This document shows, piece after piece, positions 7,436 to 16,620 of a DNA stretch of 64,000 nucleotides. Position 1 is the first letter of the stretch, and each line of letters begins with the position of its first letter. Under the pieces are notes generated by a model. The model worked only from the letters and a program-made list of their open reading frames with translations. It made no database searches and was not told the origin of the DNA. The stretch is from Saccharothrix sp. NRRL B-16348. Lineage in GTDB: Bacteria; Actinomycetota; Actinomycetes; Mycobacteriales; Pseudonocardiaceae. Both the position numbers and the translations under genes were made by a program. The stretch lies in assembly GCF_001280085.1 (NCBI RefSeq), contig NZ_LGED01000269.1, forward strand, positions 62,001 to 126,000, read 5' to 3'.

Positions 7436-8473
7436 CTACACCGGTGAAATGCGCGTGATCGCGACGGAAAGGGCTTGGCGCGCCTCGGCGACCAGCCTGG
7501 CCACCACGTCGGCGGCCGGGGCCGGTCGGACCAGCGCGTAGGTCTGCCCGGCCCACAACGACATCAGCTCCGGGTCGCCGGTCGCGCGCACCGGCCGGGT
7601 CAGGTGGTGCACCTCCGGGTACGCGGCGGGCGCCTGCTCCTGGTTCTCCACCAGGAACCTGTTCACCAGGCCCCGCGCCGGACGTCCGCTGAACGCCCTG
7701 GTCAACGCGGTGCGCCGGGTGCCTTCGGCGAGGGCCTGGCGGTGTGCGGCGGACGTGCCCGCCTCCGGCGTGGCCAGGAACGCGGTGCCGAGCTGCGCCG
7801 CGACCGCGCCCGCGGTGATCACCGCGGCCACGTCCGCGCCGTGCACCAGGCCGCCGGCGGCGATCAGCGGCAGGTCCACCTTGGCGCGGACCAGCCGCAG
7901 CGCGGCCAGCACCCCGAACAGCTCGCCGCCGCCGGGCGAGACGCCGTCGTCGGCGAACGTGCCGCGGTGGCCGCCCGCCTCACTCCCCTGCACGCACAAC
8001 GCGTCCGCGCCGATCTGCGCCGCCTGCGCGGCTTCGTGCGGTGTGGTGACCGTGACGACGACCGTGGAGCCGGCCGCGTGCAGCCGGTGCACGTCCTCGC
8101 GGTTCGGCAAGCCGAACGTGAACGAGACCACCGGAACGCGCAGCGCCATCACGAGTTCGAGCTTGGCGGCGTAGGAATCGTCGTCCCACCGCGGTTCGCC
8201 CGGCTCGGTCGGCGACTGCGCCTTGACGCGGTCGCGGTAGCCGGACAGGTCGGTGGTGGACCGGGGACCGGGCACGAACAGGTTCACCCCGAACGGCCGG
8301 TCGGTCAGCGCGGTGGTCGCGGTGATCTGCTCGGCGACCGCCTCGACGGACAGGTAGCCGGCGGCCAGGAACCCGAGGCCGCCCGCCCGGCCGACCTCGG
8401 CCACGAGCGCGGGTGTGGACGCCCCACCGGCCATCGGTGCGGCGATGACGGGCACTTCGAGTCGGTCCAACAT
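7436..8473 (-). CDS. nitronate monooxygenase / 2-nitropropane dioxygenase-like FMN enzyme
   Basis: A 345-aa TIM-barrel flavoenzyme. N-terminal PVIAAPMAGGASTPALVAEV, the catalytic-His loop VQGSEAGGHRG, and the FMN phosphate-binding LPLIAAGGLVHGADVAAVI followed by GAVAAQLGTAFLATPE are diagnostic of nitronate monooxygenase-like proteins (class II NMO type). The expected reaction is oxidative denitrification of alkyl nitronates such as propionate 3-nitronate. The ATG at 8473 gives the usual short N-terminus (MLDRLEVPVIAAPM). The 17-bp gap to the DUF885 gene suggests one transcript. Confidence 0.9.
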   Translation of the reverse strand: MLDRLEVPVIAAPMAGGASTPALVAEVGRAGGLGFLAAGYLSVEAVAEQITATTALTDRPFGVNLFVPGPRSTTDLSGYRDRVKAQSPTEPGEPRWDDDSYAAKLELVMALRVPVVSFTFGLPNREDVHRLHAAGSTVVVTVTTPHEAAQAAQIGADALCVQGSEAGGHRGTFADDGVSPGGGELFGVLAALRLVRAKVDLPLIAAGGLVHGADVAAVITAGAVAAQLGTAFLATPEAGTSAAHRQALAEGTRRTALTRAFSGRPARGLVNRFLVENQEQAPAAYPEVHHLTRPVRATGDPELMSLWAGQTYALVRPAPAADVVARLVAEARQALSVAITRISPV

Positions 8474-8610
8474 GGCGCCGACCCTAACCCGCGCCACCGC
8501 TGTGGTCACGTATCGGCAGGTCGACGACGTTCTCACGCAAAACGGCGATGTCCGTGCCCGCCGGGCGGGACAACCGGCAACCTCCGCGGCCACCACACCG
8601 TCGTAAGGAC

Positions 8611-10170
8611 ATGCCCAACACCCACCCGCGGCGGGACGCGTTGCGGCTCGGCGCGTTCGCCGGCGTCGCGCTGCTCGCGCCCGCGCTGCCCGCGTCGTCC
8701 GCCGAAGCCTCGACCCCGCACTTCCGGCACGGCGTCGCGTCCGGTGATCCGCTGCCGGAACGGGTCGTCCTGTGGACCCGCGTCACGCCCACCGCGGACA
8801 GCACGCCCGGTTCCGGCGCGGGTCCGACCGTGGTTGTCGGCTACGAAGTGGCCAAGGACGCCCAGTTCCGCCAAGTCGTCCGGCGCGGCGAGGTCGTCAC
8901 CGGCCCCGACCGCGACCACACGGTCAAGCTGGACGTCGGCGGCCTGCGGCCCGGCTGCTGGTACTTCTACCGCTTCAGCTTCGACGGCGGCCACTCCCCC
9001 GTGGGCCGCACCCGCACCGCGCCCGCCCACCACGCCGAGGTCGACGAGCTGCGGTTCGGCGTCGTCTCCTGCTCCAGCTGGGTCGCGGGCCGCTTCGCCG
9101 CCTACCGGCACCTCGCCGAGCGCGGCGACCTCGACGCCGTCGTGCACCTGGGCGACTACCTGTACGAGGACTACATCGGCACGCGGTCCCGCACCCACGA
9201 GCCGCCGGGCGAGGCGGTGTCGCTGACCGACTACCGGGTCCGCCACGCCCAGTACAAGACCGACCCCGACCTCCAGCACCTGCACGCCACCTACCCGTGG
9301 ATCATCACGTGGGACGACCACGAGTGGGCGGAGAACGCCTGGTCCGGCGGATCACCCGACCACGACGAGACCACCGAGGGCACGTGGGCGGGCCGCCGTG
9401 CCGCGGCCATGCGCGCCTACCACGAGTGGATGCCCGTGCGGCTCGACGGCGACCGGGTCTACCGCCGGCTCCGCTTCGGCACGCTCGCCGAGCTGACCAT
9501 GCTGGACCTGCGCAGCTACCGCAGCAGGCAGGTCGACCCGAGCCAGGTGGACGACCCCGGCCGCACGCTCACCGGTCCGGACCAGCTGGCGTTCCTGCGC
9601 GACGGCCTGCTGCACACCGACGTCCAGTGGAAGCTGATCGGCAACCCGGTGATCTTCTCGCCGCTGCTCATCCCGCCGGTGCCGCAGGCGGGCGCCGTGG
9701 CGCAGCTGGTCGGGCCGACGATCAACAACGACCAGTGGGACGGCTACCCGCACGACCGCGACGCGGTGATCGCGCTGCTGGCCGAGCACGACGTGCGCGA
9801 CACCGTGTTCCTCACCGGTGACGTGCACAGCTCGTGGGCGTTCGACGTGCCGGTGGACGAGGCGCTGTACCCGCCGACGAAGACCGTCGCCACCGAGCTG
9901 GTCGTCCCGTCGGTCACCTCGGACAACATCGACGAGCTCACCGGCTCGCCGCCGCGCACCACGTCGTTGGCGATCGAGGCCGCGCTGGTCGGGCTTAACC
10001 GGCACCTGAAGTGGGTGGAGCTGGACTCGCACGGCTACACCGTGCTGGACGTGCGGCGCGAGCACGTGCGGATGAACTGGTACTTCCTGGCCGACCGGAC
10101 CAGCTCCGACAGCCCGGCCGCACTGGCGAAGACGGTGACCGTGCCGTCCGGCGCGCAACGCGTCGGGTAG
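8611..10170 (+). CDS. phoD: Tat-secreted alkaline phosphatase D (PhoD family)
   Basis: A 519-aa phosphodiesterase/phosphatase of the PhoD family. The N-terminus (PRRDALRLGAFAGVALLAPA) is a twin-arginine signal ending near ASSAEA. The PhoD-like N-terminal domain (FRHGVASGDPLPERVVLWTR) is followed by the metallophosphatase core: VVSCSSWVAGRFAAYRHL, VVHLGDYLYEDY, ITWDDHEWAENAW and VFLTGDVHSSWAF, whose Asp/His/Cys residues bind Ca/Fe. The role is phosphate scavenging outside the cell. The ATG at 8611 follows TAAGGAC; the upstream 8548 ATG would bury the Tat signal. A bidirectional terminator separates it from the convergent chitinase. I found no convincing PHO box. Confidence 0.92.
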   Translation: MPNTHPRRDALRLGAFAGVALLAPALPASSAEASTPHFRHGVASGDPLPERVVLWTRVTPTADSTPGSGAGPTVVVGYEVAKDAQFRQVVRRGEVVTGPDRDHTVKLDVGGLRPGCWYFYRFSFDGGHSPVGRTRTAPAHHAEVDELRFGVVSCSSWVAGRFAAYRHLAERGDLDAVVHLGDYLYEDYIGTRSRTHEPPGEAVSLTDYRVRHAQYKTDPDLQHLHATYPWIITWDDHEWAENAWSGGSPDHDETTEGTWAGRRAAAMRAYHEWMPVRLDGDRVYRRLRFGTLAELTMLDLRSYRSRQVDPSQVDDPGRTLTGPDQLAFLRDGLLHTDVQWKLIGNPVIFSPLLIPPVPQAGAVAQLVGPTINNDQWDGYPHDRDAVIALLAEHDVRDTVFLTGDVHSSWAFDVPVDEALYPPTKTVATELVVPSVTSDNIDELTGSPPRTTSLAIEAALVGLNRHLKWVELDSHGYTVLDVRREHVRMNWYFLADRTSSDSPAALAKTVTVPSGAQRVG

Positions 10171-10176
10171 CGCCGG

Positions 10177-10212
10177 CGCCGTCCCTCCCGTGGCGCGACG
10201 GGAGGGACGGCG
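10177..10212. terminator. bidirectional intrinsic terminator between phoD and chitinase
   Basis: GCCGTCCCTCCCGT (10178-10191), a 6-nt loop GGCGCG, and ACGGGAGGGACGGC (10198-10211) form a perfect 14-bp stem, extendable by one C-G pair. It sits between two convergent stops and has no T-run, as usual in high-GC actinomycetes. Confidence 0.8.
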
Positions 10213-10221
10213 TCCGCCGCG

Positions 10222-11691
10222 CTACGGCAGCGTGTCCAGGTGCGGCGCCACCGCGTTGGCGAACTGCCAGTTGTTGGAGGCGTCCCAGTTGATCGACCAC
10301 GTCATCGCGCCGCGGATGCCCGGCCAGGTCTGCGCCGGCTTGAACGCACCGCAGTTCGTGCCCTTGGCCAGGCAGTCGAGCGCCCGGTTCACGTTGGCGG
10401 GCGACTGGTAGCCGCCGCCCGCGCCGGACGGCGAGGCGGGCAGGCCGAGGCCGACCTGGTCGGGGCGCAGGCCGTTCTGCAGCTGGATGCAGGCCAGCGC
10501 GACCAGGAAGTCCACGGTGCCCTGGGCGTAGACCTTCTGGTCGCAGCCGAGCATCGTGCCGGAGTTGTAGTACTGCATGTTGACCACGGTGAGGATGTCC
10601 TTCACCGCCAGCGCCAGCTTGAAGTACTCCGCGCCGGTGGACTGCATGTCGATGGTCTGCGGCGCCATCGCGATGACCTTGCCGCCGCCCGCGTGGATCG
10701 CGCGCAACGCCTGCGCCATGTAGGTGGCGTTGACGCCGTTCTCCAGGTCGATGTCCACGCCGTCGAACCCGTAGTTCGCGATCAGGGTCTTGACGCTGTT
10801 GGCGAAGTTGGTCGCCGCGGTGGAGTTGCCGACGCTGATCGTGCCCTTCTCGCCACCGACGGAGATGATCACCTTCTGGCCGCGCGCCTTCAGCGTGCGG
10901 ACGTCGGCCTTGAACTGCGCGTCGGTGTAGCCGCCGAGCTTGCTCGACAACGTCGGGTCGAGGTTGAACGCCACCGCGCCCGGCGTGGTGGTGGCGTCGG
11001 CGAACGCGATGGCCACGATGTCGTACGTGGTGGGCACGTCGGCGAGCTTGAGCAGGCGCGAGCCGTTGTCGAAGTTGTGCCAGTAGCCGGTGAGCGCGTG
11101 CTTGGGCAGCGACGGGTCCGGGTTGCCGGGCGTCGTCGTGGTCGTGGTGGTGCTCGTCGTGGTGGTGCTGGTGGTGGTCGTCGTGCTCGTCGGCGGGGTG
11201 CCCGGGCCGTCGAGGCTCACGTCGTCGGCGTAGAAGGTGGGCTGGCCGTACCAGCCGTGCAGGTAGATGGTGACGCTGCTGCTCGCGCCCGTGGTGAAGT
11301 CGATCGAGAGCTGGCTGAAGCCCGCCGAGCCGGGCGTCCACGTGCTCTTGTCGCCGCTGCCGGTGCCGGTCACGCCGAGGTACACGTAGCTGCCCTGCAC
11401 CCACGCGGACAGCTTGTAGGCGGTGTTGGCCTGCACGGAGATCGTCTGCGAGCAGCGCGCGTTGTCCTGGCCCGCGGGGGCGCCCGCCATGGCGTGCGTG
11501 CCGCTGCGCTTGGTCGTGGTCGCCGCCGTCGCCGCGGCACTGCAGGTCCACCCGCCCGTGCCGCCCTCGAAACCTGGGTTGGCGACCAGGTTGGCGGCCG
11601 ACGCGCTGCCCACCACGACCAGGGTCAGGCCCGCGATGGCCAGCACACCCGCCAGCACCGCGCCCAGTGCGCGTCTCGTCCTCGAAACCAC
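10222..11691 (-). CDS. secreted GH18 chitinase with N-terminal carbohydrate-binding module
   Basis: A 489-aa secreted enzyme. A signal peptide (VVSRTRRALGAVLAGVLAIA to about ASA, residue 32) is followed by a CBM4/9-like beta-sandwich (about 33-165; NLVANPGFEGGTGGWTC), a Thr/Ser linker (about 166-194), and a GH18 barrel (195-489) with catalytic motif DGVDIDLE at 310-317; E317 is the acid/base. It hydrolyses chitin to oligosaccharides. The GTG at 11691 is supported by GGAGGTGGAC just upstream. A DasR-type site at 11754-11769 suggests control by the N-acetylglucosamine regulator. Confidence 0.93.
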   Translation of the reverse strand: MVSRTRRALGAVLAGVLAIAGLTLVVVGSASAANLVANPGFEGGTGGWTCSAAATAATTTKRSGTHAMAGAPAGQDNARCSQTISVQANTAYKLSAWVQGSYVYLGVTGTGSGDKSTWTPGSAGFSQLSIDFTTGASSSVTIYLHGWYGQPTFYADDVSLDGPGTPPTSTTTTTSTTTTSTTTTTTTPGNPDPSLPKHALTGYWHNFDNGSRLLKLADVPTTYDIVAIAFADATTTPGAVAFNLDPTLSSKLGGYTDAQFKADVRTLKARGQKVIISVGGEKGTISVGNSTAATNFANSVKTLIANYGFDGVDIDLENGVNATYMAQALRAIHAGGGKVIAMAPQTIDMQSTGAEYFKLALAVKDILTVVNMQYYNSGTMLGCDQKVYAQGTVDFLVALACIQLQNGLRPDQVGLGLPASPSGAGGGYQSPANVNRALDCLAKGTNCGAFKPAQTWPGIRGAMTWSINWDASNNWQFANAVAPHLDTLP

Positions 11692-11753
11692 GTCCACCTC
11701 CACGTTCTCGTCGGCGGCCAAAGCCCAGCACAGGTGACGTGGGCCACTCGAAA

Positions 11754-11769
11754 AATGGACTAGACCACT
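11754..11769. promoter_or_regulatory. DasR-responsive element (dre) candidate
   Basis: AATGGACTAGACCACT matches the published Streptomyces dre consensus AGTGGTCTAGACCACT (as I remember it) at 14 of 16 positions. It lies 63 bp upstream of the chitinase GTG and 32 bp upstream of the divergent HD-domain gene. DasR represses chitin and GlcNAc genes and is released by GlcN-6-P-type ligands. That a DasR orthologue exists in this genome is inference; it is not in the window. Confidence 0.72.
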
Positions 11770-11800
11770 GGTGCTTGTCAAGGGTGTGAACAATGATCCG

Positions 11801-12226
11801 ATGACGTTCACCGTTGATGACGCGATCCGCATCGCGCGAGCGGCCCACGAGGGGCAGGTCGACAAGTCCGGCCAGCCGTACATCAGCCACCCGCTGCGGG
11901 TGATGGGGCGGGTGTCCGGCGAGCACGCGCGCATGGCGGCCGTGCTGCACGACGTCGTCGAGGACACCGCCGTCACCGCCGACGACCTGCTGGCCGCCGG
12001 GTGCCCGCCGGAGGTGGTCGCGACCGTGCTCGCGCTGAGCCACCGTGACGGCGAGGCGCAGGAGGACTACCTGGCGCGGGTGCTGGCCGACCCGGTCGCG
12101 GTGGAGGTGAAGCGGGCCGACATCGCCGACAACACGTCACCGCCCCGCCTCGCGCTGCTCGACCCGGCCACCCAGGACCGGCTGCGGGCGAAGTACTCGA
12201 AGGCCCTCGACATCCTCGGGCGGTGA
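11801..12226 (+). CDS. HD-domain protein, small RelA/SpoT-type (Mesh1-like) hydrolase
   Basis: A 141-aa protein covering only the HD hydrolase half of RelA/SpoT-like enzymes. Metal ligands are visible: H in PYISHPLRVMG, HD in AAVLHDVVEDT, and the distal D in KRADIADNTSPP. The family includes small alarmone hydrolases that degrade (p)ppGpp to GDP/GTP, and ADP-ribose or NADPH phosphohydrolases. The ATG at 11801 fits the domain start; in-frame codons at 11771 and 11786 are alternatives, and no clear ribosome-binding site decides. It is divergent from the chitinase and shares the dre-bearing promoter region. Substrate not proven. Confidence 0.8.
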   Translation: MTFTVDDAIRIARAAHEGQVDKSGQPYISHPLRVMGRVSGEHARMAAVLHDVVEDTAVTADDLLAAGCPPEVVATVLALSHRDGEAQEDYLARVLADPVAVEVKRADIADNTSPPRLALLDPATQDRLRAKYSKALDILGR

Positions 12227-12398
12227 GGTGGAGTTGCCTGCGCCGTTACCCGGCCGACGTCTCCGGCGGGGTGCTCACGCGGGCGTTGACGTGGCCGTGA
12301 CAGTTGCGGCGGAGATCACGCCCGATTTGGCGGCGCAGGGCCCTGACGTGCGGCAAGATAGTAGGTGAACCGATACAGAGAGACGACCGAAAGGCGAC

Positions 12399-12620
12399 AT
12401 GACCAACCCTCTGAAGACCGTTCGCACGTACCTCGCCACCCGGCGGCAGCTCCGCAAGCGCGAAGCGGACCTGACCCGCGAACTGGCCGCCTACGACACC
12501 CCGAGCGCCCGGATGGACATGGAAGCCATCCTCGCCCGGCACTCGAGCCACGAGGCGCGTGAGATCGAAGCGATCCTCCGCCGCCACGCGCTCAGCGGCA
12601 TGCTCCGCAACCACAGCTGA
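12399..12620 (+). CDS. small basic protein of unknown function
   Basis: A 73-aa charged, predicted helical protein (LATRRQLRKREADLTRELAA...REIEAILRRHALSGMLRNHS) with no recognised family. It is probably a short coiled-coil. The ATG at 12399 follows GAAAGGCGAC, a good ribosome-binding site, and a strong terminator lies 19 bp after the stop, so it looks like a real monocistronic gene. Third-position GC is high, as in its neighbours. Confidence 0.65.
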   Translation: MTNPLKTVRTYLATRRQLRKREADLTRELAAYDTPSARMDMEAILARHSSHEAREIEAILRRHALSGMLRNHS

Positions 12621-12638
12621 GCAGCCACACCCCTTCGA

Positions 12639-12670
12639 GGGCCTTCAGAACAGGGACGTTCTGAAGGCCC
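12639..12670. terminator. intrinsic terminator between convergent genes
   Basis: GGGCCTTCAGAAC (12639-12651), loop AGGGAC, GTTCTGAAGGCCC (12658-12670): a perfect 13-bp stem followed by TTCCGTC on the plus strand. It serves the small gene ending at 12620 and probably the convergent Uma2 gene ending at 12676. Confidence 0.85.
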
Positions 12671-12675
12671 TTCCG

Positions 12676-13251
12676 TCATTCCACGGGCCGGTTGTACAGG
12701 GTGCCGAGCAGTTGCGCAGGCACAATCCGCACCGGGAACGGCAGCGTCGCGTCGAACGGGTCCTCCCCTTTCACATCGGCCACCTGTCCGTAGCAACCAT
12801 CGGCGTCGAGTTCGAACACGGTGAGCTTGGGGTCCTGCGGATCGATGATCCAGTAGCTGCGCACCCCCATCCGCTCGTAGGCCGCTTTCTTGGTGTTGAG
12901 GTCGTTCAGCGCGGTACTCGGCGACAGCACCTCCACCGCAAGTAGCGGTGCGACAGGCAGCAGCTTGTCGGTCAGATCCGCATCCCTGGCCACGAGAAGG
13001 TCGGGCTGCAGCTCAATCGACTCGGACGTCCGCACTGAGAAGGGTGCGGAAAACACGTGCAAGTCGTCCGGGCATCGCAGCTCCATGAACATGCCGAGCC
13101 TCAAGACGACCTTCTGGTGCCGAGCGCCGGGAGCTGGACTCACGAGCAGCATCCCGTCGATGAGCTCATAACGCCGGCCATCATCTGGCATCCCTCCAAG
13201 GTCCTCGACCGTGTAGGGACGTCCGCCTTGGTCATGAGCCATGACCGTCAT
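12676..13251 (-). CDS. Uma2 family (DUF820) endonuclease-like protein
   Basis: A 191-aa PD-(D/E)XK-fold Uma2 protein. Typical elements: YTVEDLGGMPDDGRRYELID, QPDLLVARDADL carrying the catalytic Asp, and LAVEVLSPSTALNDLNTKKA carrying the E-x-S...K signature. YERMGVRSYWIIDPQDP follows. The family is abundant in cyanobacteria and actinomycetes, behaves like restriction-endonuclease folds, and has no settled biological role. The ATG at 13251 is well placed behind GGAAGGAGGGGACC. A single gene, with no methylase or antitoxin beside it. Confidence 0.88.
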   Translation of the reverse strand: MTVMAHDQGGRPYTVEDLGGMPDDGRRYELIDGMLLVSPAPGARHQKVVLRLGMFMELRCPDDLHVFSAPFSVRTSESIELQPDLLVARDADLTDKLLPVAPLLAVEVLSPSTALNDLNTKKAAYERMGVRSYWIIDPQDPKLTVFELDADGCYGQVADVKGEDPFDATLPFPVRIVPAQLLGTLYNRPVE

Positions 13252-13367
13252 GGTCCCCTCCTTCCGGTTGGTGCGCCAACCATGGCGGAGGGGATCCCCG
13301 AAAACAGCGATCCGCGCCGACCAGTCACCCGAAGATGTTCCGGTCGGCGCGGATTTGGCCGGTGGTA

Positions 13368-15215
13368 CTACTTCTTGCCCTTGTCCTTGCCGCCGGAGTC
13401 GTCGGTGGACAGCGCGGCGACGAAGGCTTCCTGGGGGACCTCGACGCGGCCCACCATCTTCATCCGCTTCTTGCCTTCCTTCTGCTTCTCCAGCAGCTTG
13501 CGCTTACGCGTGATGTCGCCGCCGTAGCACTTCGCGAGCACGTCCTTGCGGATGGCGCGGATCGTTTCGCGGGCGATCACCCGGGCGCCGACGGCCGCCT
13601 GAATGGGCACCTCGAACTGCTGCCGCGGGATCAGCTCGCGCAGCTTCGAGGCCATCCTGGTGCCGTAGGCGTAGGCGTAGTCCTTGTGCACGATCGCGCT
13701 GAACGCGTCCACCGGCTCGCCCTGCAACAGGATGTCGACCTTCACCAGCTCGGCGTCCTGCTCGCCCGACTCCTCGTAGTCCAACGACGCGTAACCGCGC
13801 GTGCGCGACTTCAGGGCGTCGAAGAAGTCGAAGATGATCTCGCCGAGCGGCATGGTGTAGCGCAGCTCGACGCGGTCCTCGGACAGGTAGTCCATGCCGC
13901 CCAGCTGGCCGCGCTTGGCCTGGCACAGCTCCATGATCGCGCCGATGTACTCGCTCGGCGCGATGATCGTGCACCTGGTGACCGGCTCGTACACCTCGGC
14001 GCGCTTGCCGTCCGGCCAGTCGGACGGGTTGGTCACCACGTGCTCGGTGCCGTCGTCCATGACGACGCGGTAGACGACGTTGGGCGCGGTGGAGATCAGG
14101 TCGAGGCCGAACTCGCGCTCCAGCCGGTCGCGGGTGATCTCCAGGTGCAGCAGGCCGAGGAAGCCGCACCGGAAGCCGAAGCCCAGGGCGGCCGACGTCT
14201 CCGGCTCGAACGTCAGCGCGGCGTCGTTGAGCTGCAGCTTCTCCAGCGCCTCGCGCAGGATCGGGTAGTCCGAGCCGTCCACCGGGTACAGGCCGGAGTA
14301 GACCATCGGGCGCGGCTCGCGGTAGCCGGCCAGCGGCTGCGTGGCGCCGTTCTTCTCCGCCGTGACGGTGTCGCCGACCTTCGACTGGCGCACGTCCTTC
14401 ACGCCGGTGATGAGGTAGCCCACCTCGCCGACGCCCAGGCCGACGCTCGGCTTCGGCTCGGGCGAGATGATGCCCACTTCCAGCAGCTCGTGGGTCGCGT
14501 TGGTCGACATCATCCGGATCCGCTGGCGCGGGGTGATCTTGCCGTCGACCACGCGGATGTAGGTGACCACGCCGCGGTAGGTGTCGTACACCGAGTCGAA
14601 GATCATCGCGCGGGGTGGCGCGTCGGCGTCGCCGACCGGCGCGGGCACGCGCTTGACGACCTCGTCCAGCAGCGCGCCGACGCCGAGGCCGGTCTTGGCC
14701 GAGACGCGCAGCACCTCCTCGGGCTCGCAGCCGACGATGTGCGCGAGCTCCTTGGCGTACTTGTCCGGGTCCGCCGCGGGCAGGTCGATCTTGTTCAGCA
14801 CCGGGATGATGGTGAGGTCGTTCTCCATCGCCAGGTACAGGTTGGCCAGCGTCTGCGCCTCGATGCCCTGCGCGGCGTCGACCAGCAGCACGGTCCCCTC
14901 GCACGCCTCCAGGGCGCGGGAGACCTCGTAGGTGAAGTCGACGTGACCCGGCGTGTCGATCATGTGCAGCACGTGGTCCTGGCCGTCGACCTGCCACGGC
15001 AGCCGCACGTTCTGCGCCTTGATGGTGATGCCGCGTTCGCGTTCGATGTCCATCCGGTCGAGGTACTGCGCGCGCATCGCCCGCGCGTCGACGACGCCGG
15101 TGAGCTGCAGCATGCGATCGGCCAGGGTCGACTTGCCGTGGTCGATGTGCGCGATGATGCAGAAGTTCCGGATCAGGTCCGGAGGCGTGAACGTCTGGTC
15201 GGCGAACGTGGTCAC
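13368..15215 (-). CDS. lepA: elongation factor 4 (LepA), ribosome back-translocase
   Basis: A 615-aa translational GTPase. G1 is in [17 protein letters not shown], followed by [16 protein letters not shown] and [10 protein letters not shown]. The EF-G-like domains III and V are present ([46 protein letters not shown]). The LepA-specific CTD ([39 protein letters not shown] is too long to quote as one key motif; its KCYGGD and [16 protein letters not shown] parts are diagnostic) is intact. The start is GTG 15215 behind GAGGAACC. It is the first of the backbone genes that follow M. tuberculosis order from lepA onward. Confidence 0.97.
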   Translation of the reverse strand: MTTFADQTFTPPDLIRNFCIIAHIDHGKSTLADRMLQLTGVVDARAMRAQYLDRMDIERERGITIKAQNVRLPWQVDGQDHVLHMIDTPGHVDFTYEVSRALEACEGTVLLVDAAQGIEAQTLANLYLAMENDLTIIPVLNKIDLPAADPDKYAKELAHIVGCEPEEVLRVSAKTGLGVGALLDEVVKRVPAPVGDADAPPRAMIFDSVYDTYRGVVTYIRVVDGKITPRQRIRMMSTNATHELLEVGIISPEPKPSVGLGVGEVGYLITGVKDVRQSKVGDTVTAEKNGATQPLAGYREPRPMVYSGLYPVDGSDYPILREALEKLQLNDAALTFEPETSAALGFGFRCGFLGLLHLEITRDRLEREFGLDLISTAPNVVYRVVMDDGTEHVVTNPSDWPDGKRAEVYEPVTRCTIIAPSEYIGAIMELCQAKRGQLGGMDYLSEDRVELRYTMPLGEIIFDFFDALKSRTRGYASLDYEESGEQDAELVKVDILLQGEPVDAFSAIVHKDYAYAYGTRMASKLRELIPRQQFEVPIQAAVGARVIARETIRAIRKDVLAKCYGGDITRKRKLLEKQKEGKKRMKMVGRVEVPQEAFVAALSTDDSGGKDKGKK

Positions 15216-15331
15216 TCAGGTTCCTCGCACACGAAGGACGGGATCTGCCCATTTCAACTTAGGCACAGCATCTCATGTCACGCCGTCGTGGCGTTCCACG
15301 CGTGCGTGACCGAGGCCATAAGCTGCCCGCC

Positions 15332-15766
15332 GTGCGTGCGAACGGTGAAGACGCCCGCCCTTCGAGGGGCGCGGTGCGCGAGGTCCACACGGCCGCGGTG
15401 GCGGCGACCCTGGAGTACACCCCTGACCTGGACGGTCTGGCCGATCCGGGCGAGGTGGTGTGGGCCTGGGTGCCCTTCGAGGAGGACCCGAGCCGCGGCA
15501 AGGACCGGCCGCTGCTGGTCGTGGGCCGCCACCGCCGGGCGCTGCTCGGCCTGATGCTGACCAGCAAGACCCCCGACCGGCACGAGCTGGACGACTGCCT
15601 CGACCTGGGCTCGGGCCGCTGGGACCGCGACGGCAGGCATTCCTACCTGCGGTTGGACCGGGTGTTCGAGCTGGACGAGGACGACATCCGCCGCGAGGGC
15701 TCGGTGCTGGAGCCGGAGCGGTTCTCGCTGGTCGTGGACGCGTTGCGCCGGCTGGGCTGGCGCTGA
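15332..15766 (+). CDS. type II toxin-antitoxin PemK/MazF-like protein
   Basis: A protein of about 144 aa with a MazF/PemK-like beta-barrel: DPGEVVWAWVPFEEDPSRGK then DRPLLVVGRHRRALLGLMLTSK, the usual start and second strand of the fold. MazF proteins are RNases, but no antitoxin gene is next to it, and the same single gene sits by lepA in other actinobacteria, so it may be a housekeeping relative. The start is uncertain: the frame opens at 15275, but GTG 15332 is preceded at 7 nt by a -10-like TAAGCT, which suggests a leaderless mRNA. Confidence 0.75.
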   Translation: MRANGEDARPSRGAVREVHTAAVAATLEYTPDLDGLADPGEVVWAWVPFEEDPSRGKDRPLLVVGRHRRALLGLMLTSKTPDRHELDDCLDLGSGRWDRDGRHSYLRLDRVFELDEDDIRREGSVLEPERFSLVVDALRRLGWR

Positions 15767-15776
15767 GGCAGGTGCC

Positions 15777-16619
15777 CTAGGCCAGCCTGGTGACGTCCAC
15801 CGTGACCTCCAGCGCCGACGACGCACCGCCCGAGTAGATGCCCTTGAGCGGCGCGACGTCGGCGTAGTCACGGCCGTGCGCGACCCAGATGTGGCGTGGC
15901 CCGACCGGGATGGCGTTGGTCGGGTCGTAGCCCCACCAGCCGCCGGTCCACGCCTCGATCCACGCGTGGCTCTCGCCGCGCACCGTCTCGCGGATCTCGC
16001 CGTCCGGCTTCGTGTGCAGGTAGCCGGACACGTACCGGGCCGGGATGCCCATCGCGCGCAGCAGCACGAGCGTGAGGTGCGCGAAGTCCTGGCAGACGCC
16101 CTCACGGGCCTGCCACGCGTCGGTGGCCGAGCTGTGCACGCCGGTGGCGCCGGACCGGTACGTCAGCTGCTCGTGCACCCAGTGCGACGCGGCCAGCACC
16201 GCGTCGCTCAGACCGGCACCCCGCTTCAGCTCGCGCGCCACGGCGGCCAGCTCGCGGTCCCGCGGCACGTACGCCGTCCAGTCCAGGAACTCGGTGTACC
16301 GGTCGACCAGCGCGTCCGCCCGCAGGTCGGCCCACGTGCCGGTGCGCACGGGCTCCTCCTCCGCGCCCGTCTCCACCACCGAGGACGCCACGACCTTCAG
16401 CTCCGCGTGCGGCGCGTGCAGGTCGAACGACGTGACCTCGGTGCCCCAGTAGTCGGTGTACCGGTAGGCACGCGTGGCGGGCGTCGTCTCCACCCGGCTG
16501 ACCACCACGTTCTGCCGCCGGTCGGCCCGCGGTGTCATCCGCGCCTCGTTGTACGACTGCGTCACCGGCAGCGCGTACCGGTACCCGGTGGTGTGCACGA
16601 CCCGCACCCGCCACGACAT
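15777..16619 (-). CDS. transglutaminase-like cysteine peptidase family protein
   Basis: A 280-aa protein with an N-terminal bacterial transglutaminase-like beta domain (VRVVHTTGYRYALPVTQSYN) and a transglutaminase core with triad Cys (REGVCQDFAHLT), His (GESHAWIEAW) and Asp (WWGYDPTNAIP). No signal peptide, so it is cytoplasmic. It is the last gene of a three-gene operon; its ATG is 1 nt after the alpha-E stop. The trio (circularly permuted ATP-grasp, alpha-E, transglutaminase) is widespread and has been proposed to make or cleave an isopeptide-type peptide product. The substrate is unknown. Confidence 0.92.
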   Translation of the reverse strand: MSWRVRVVHTTGYRYALPVTQSYNEARMTPRADRRQNVVVSRVETTPATRAYRYTDYWGTEVTSFDLHAPHAELKVVASSVVETGAEEEPVRTGTWADLRADALVDRYTEFLDWTAYVPRDRELAAVARELKRGAGLSDAVLAASHWVHEQLTYRSGATGVHSSATDAWQAREGVCQDFAHLTLVLLRAMGIPARYVSGYLHTKPDGEIRETVRGESHAWIEAWTGGWWGYDPTNAIPVGPRHIWVAHGRDYADVAPLKGIYSGGASSALEVTVDVTRLA

Positions 16620-16620
16620 G

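Noticed and set aside
8474..8610. PHO box upstream of phoD
   Set aside because: No pair of GTTCACC-like direct repeats at 11-bp period could be found.
15332..15766. Complete toxin-antitoxin module
   Set aside because: A MazF-like gene alone; no antitoxin frame upstream or downstream, and lepA and the transglutaminase gene adjoin.
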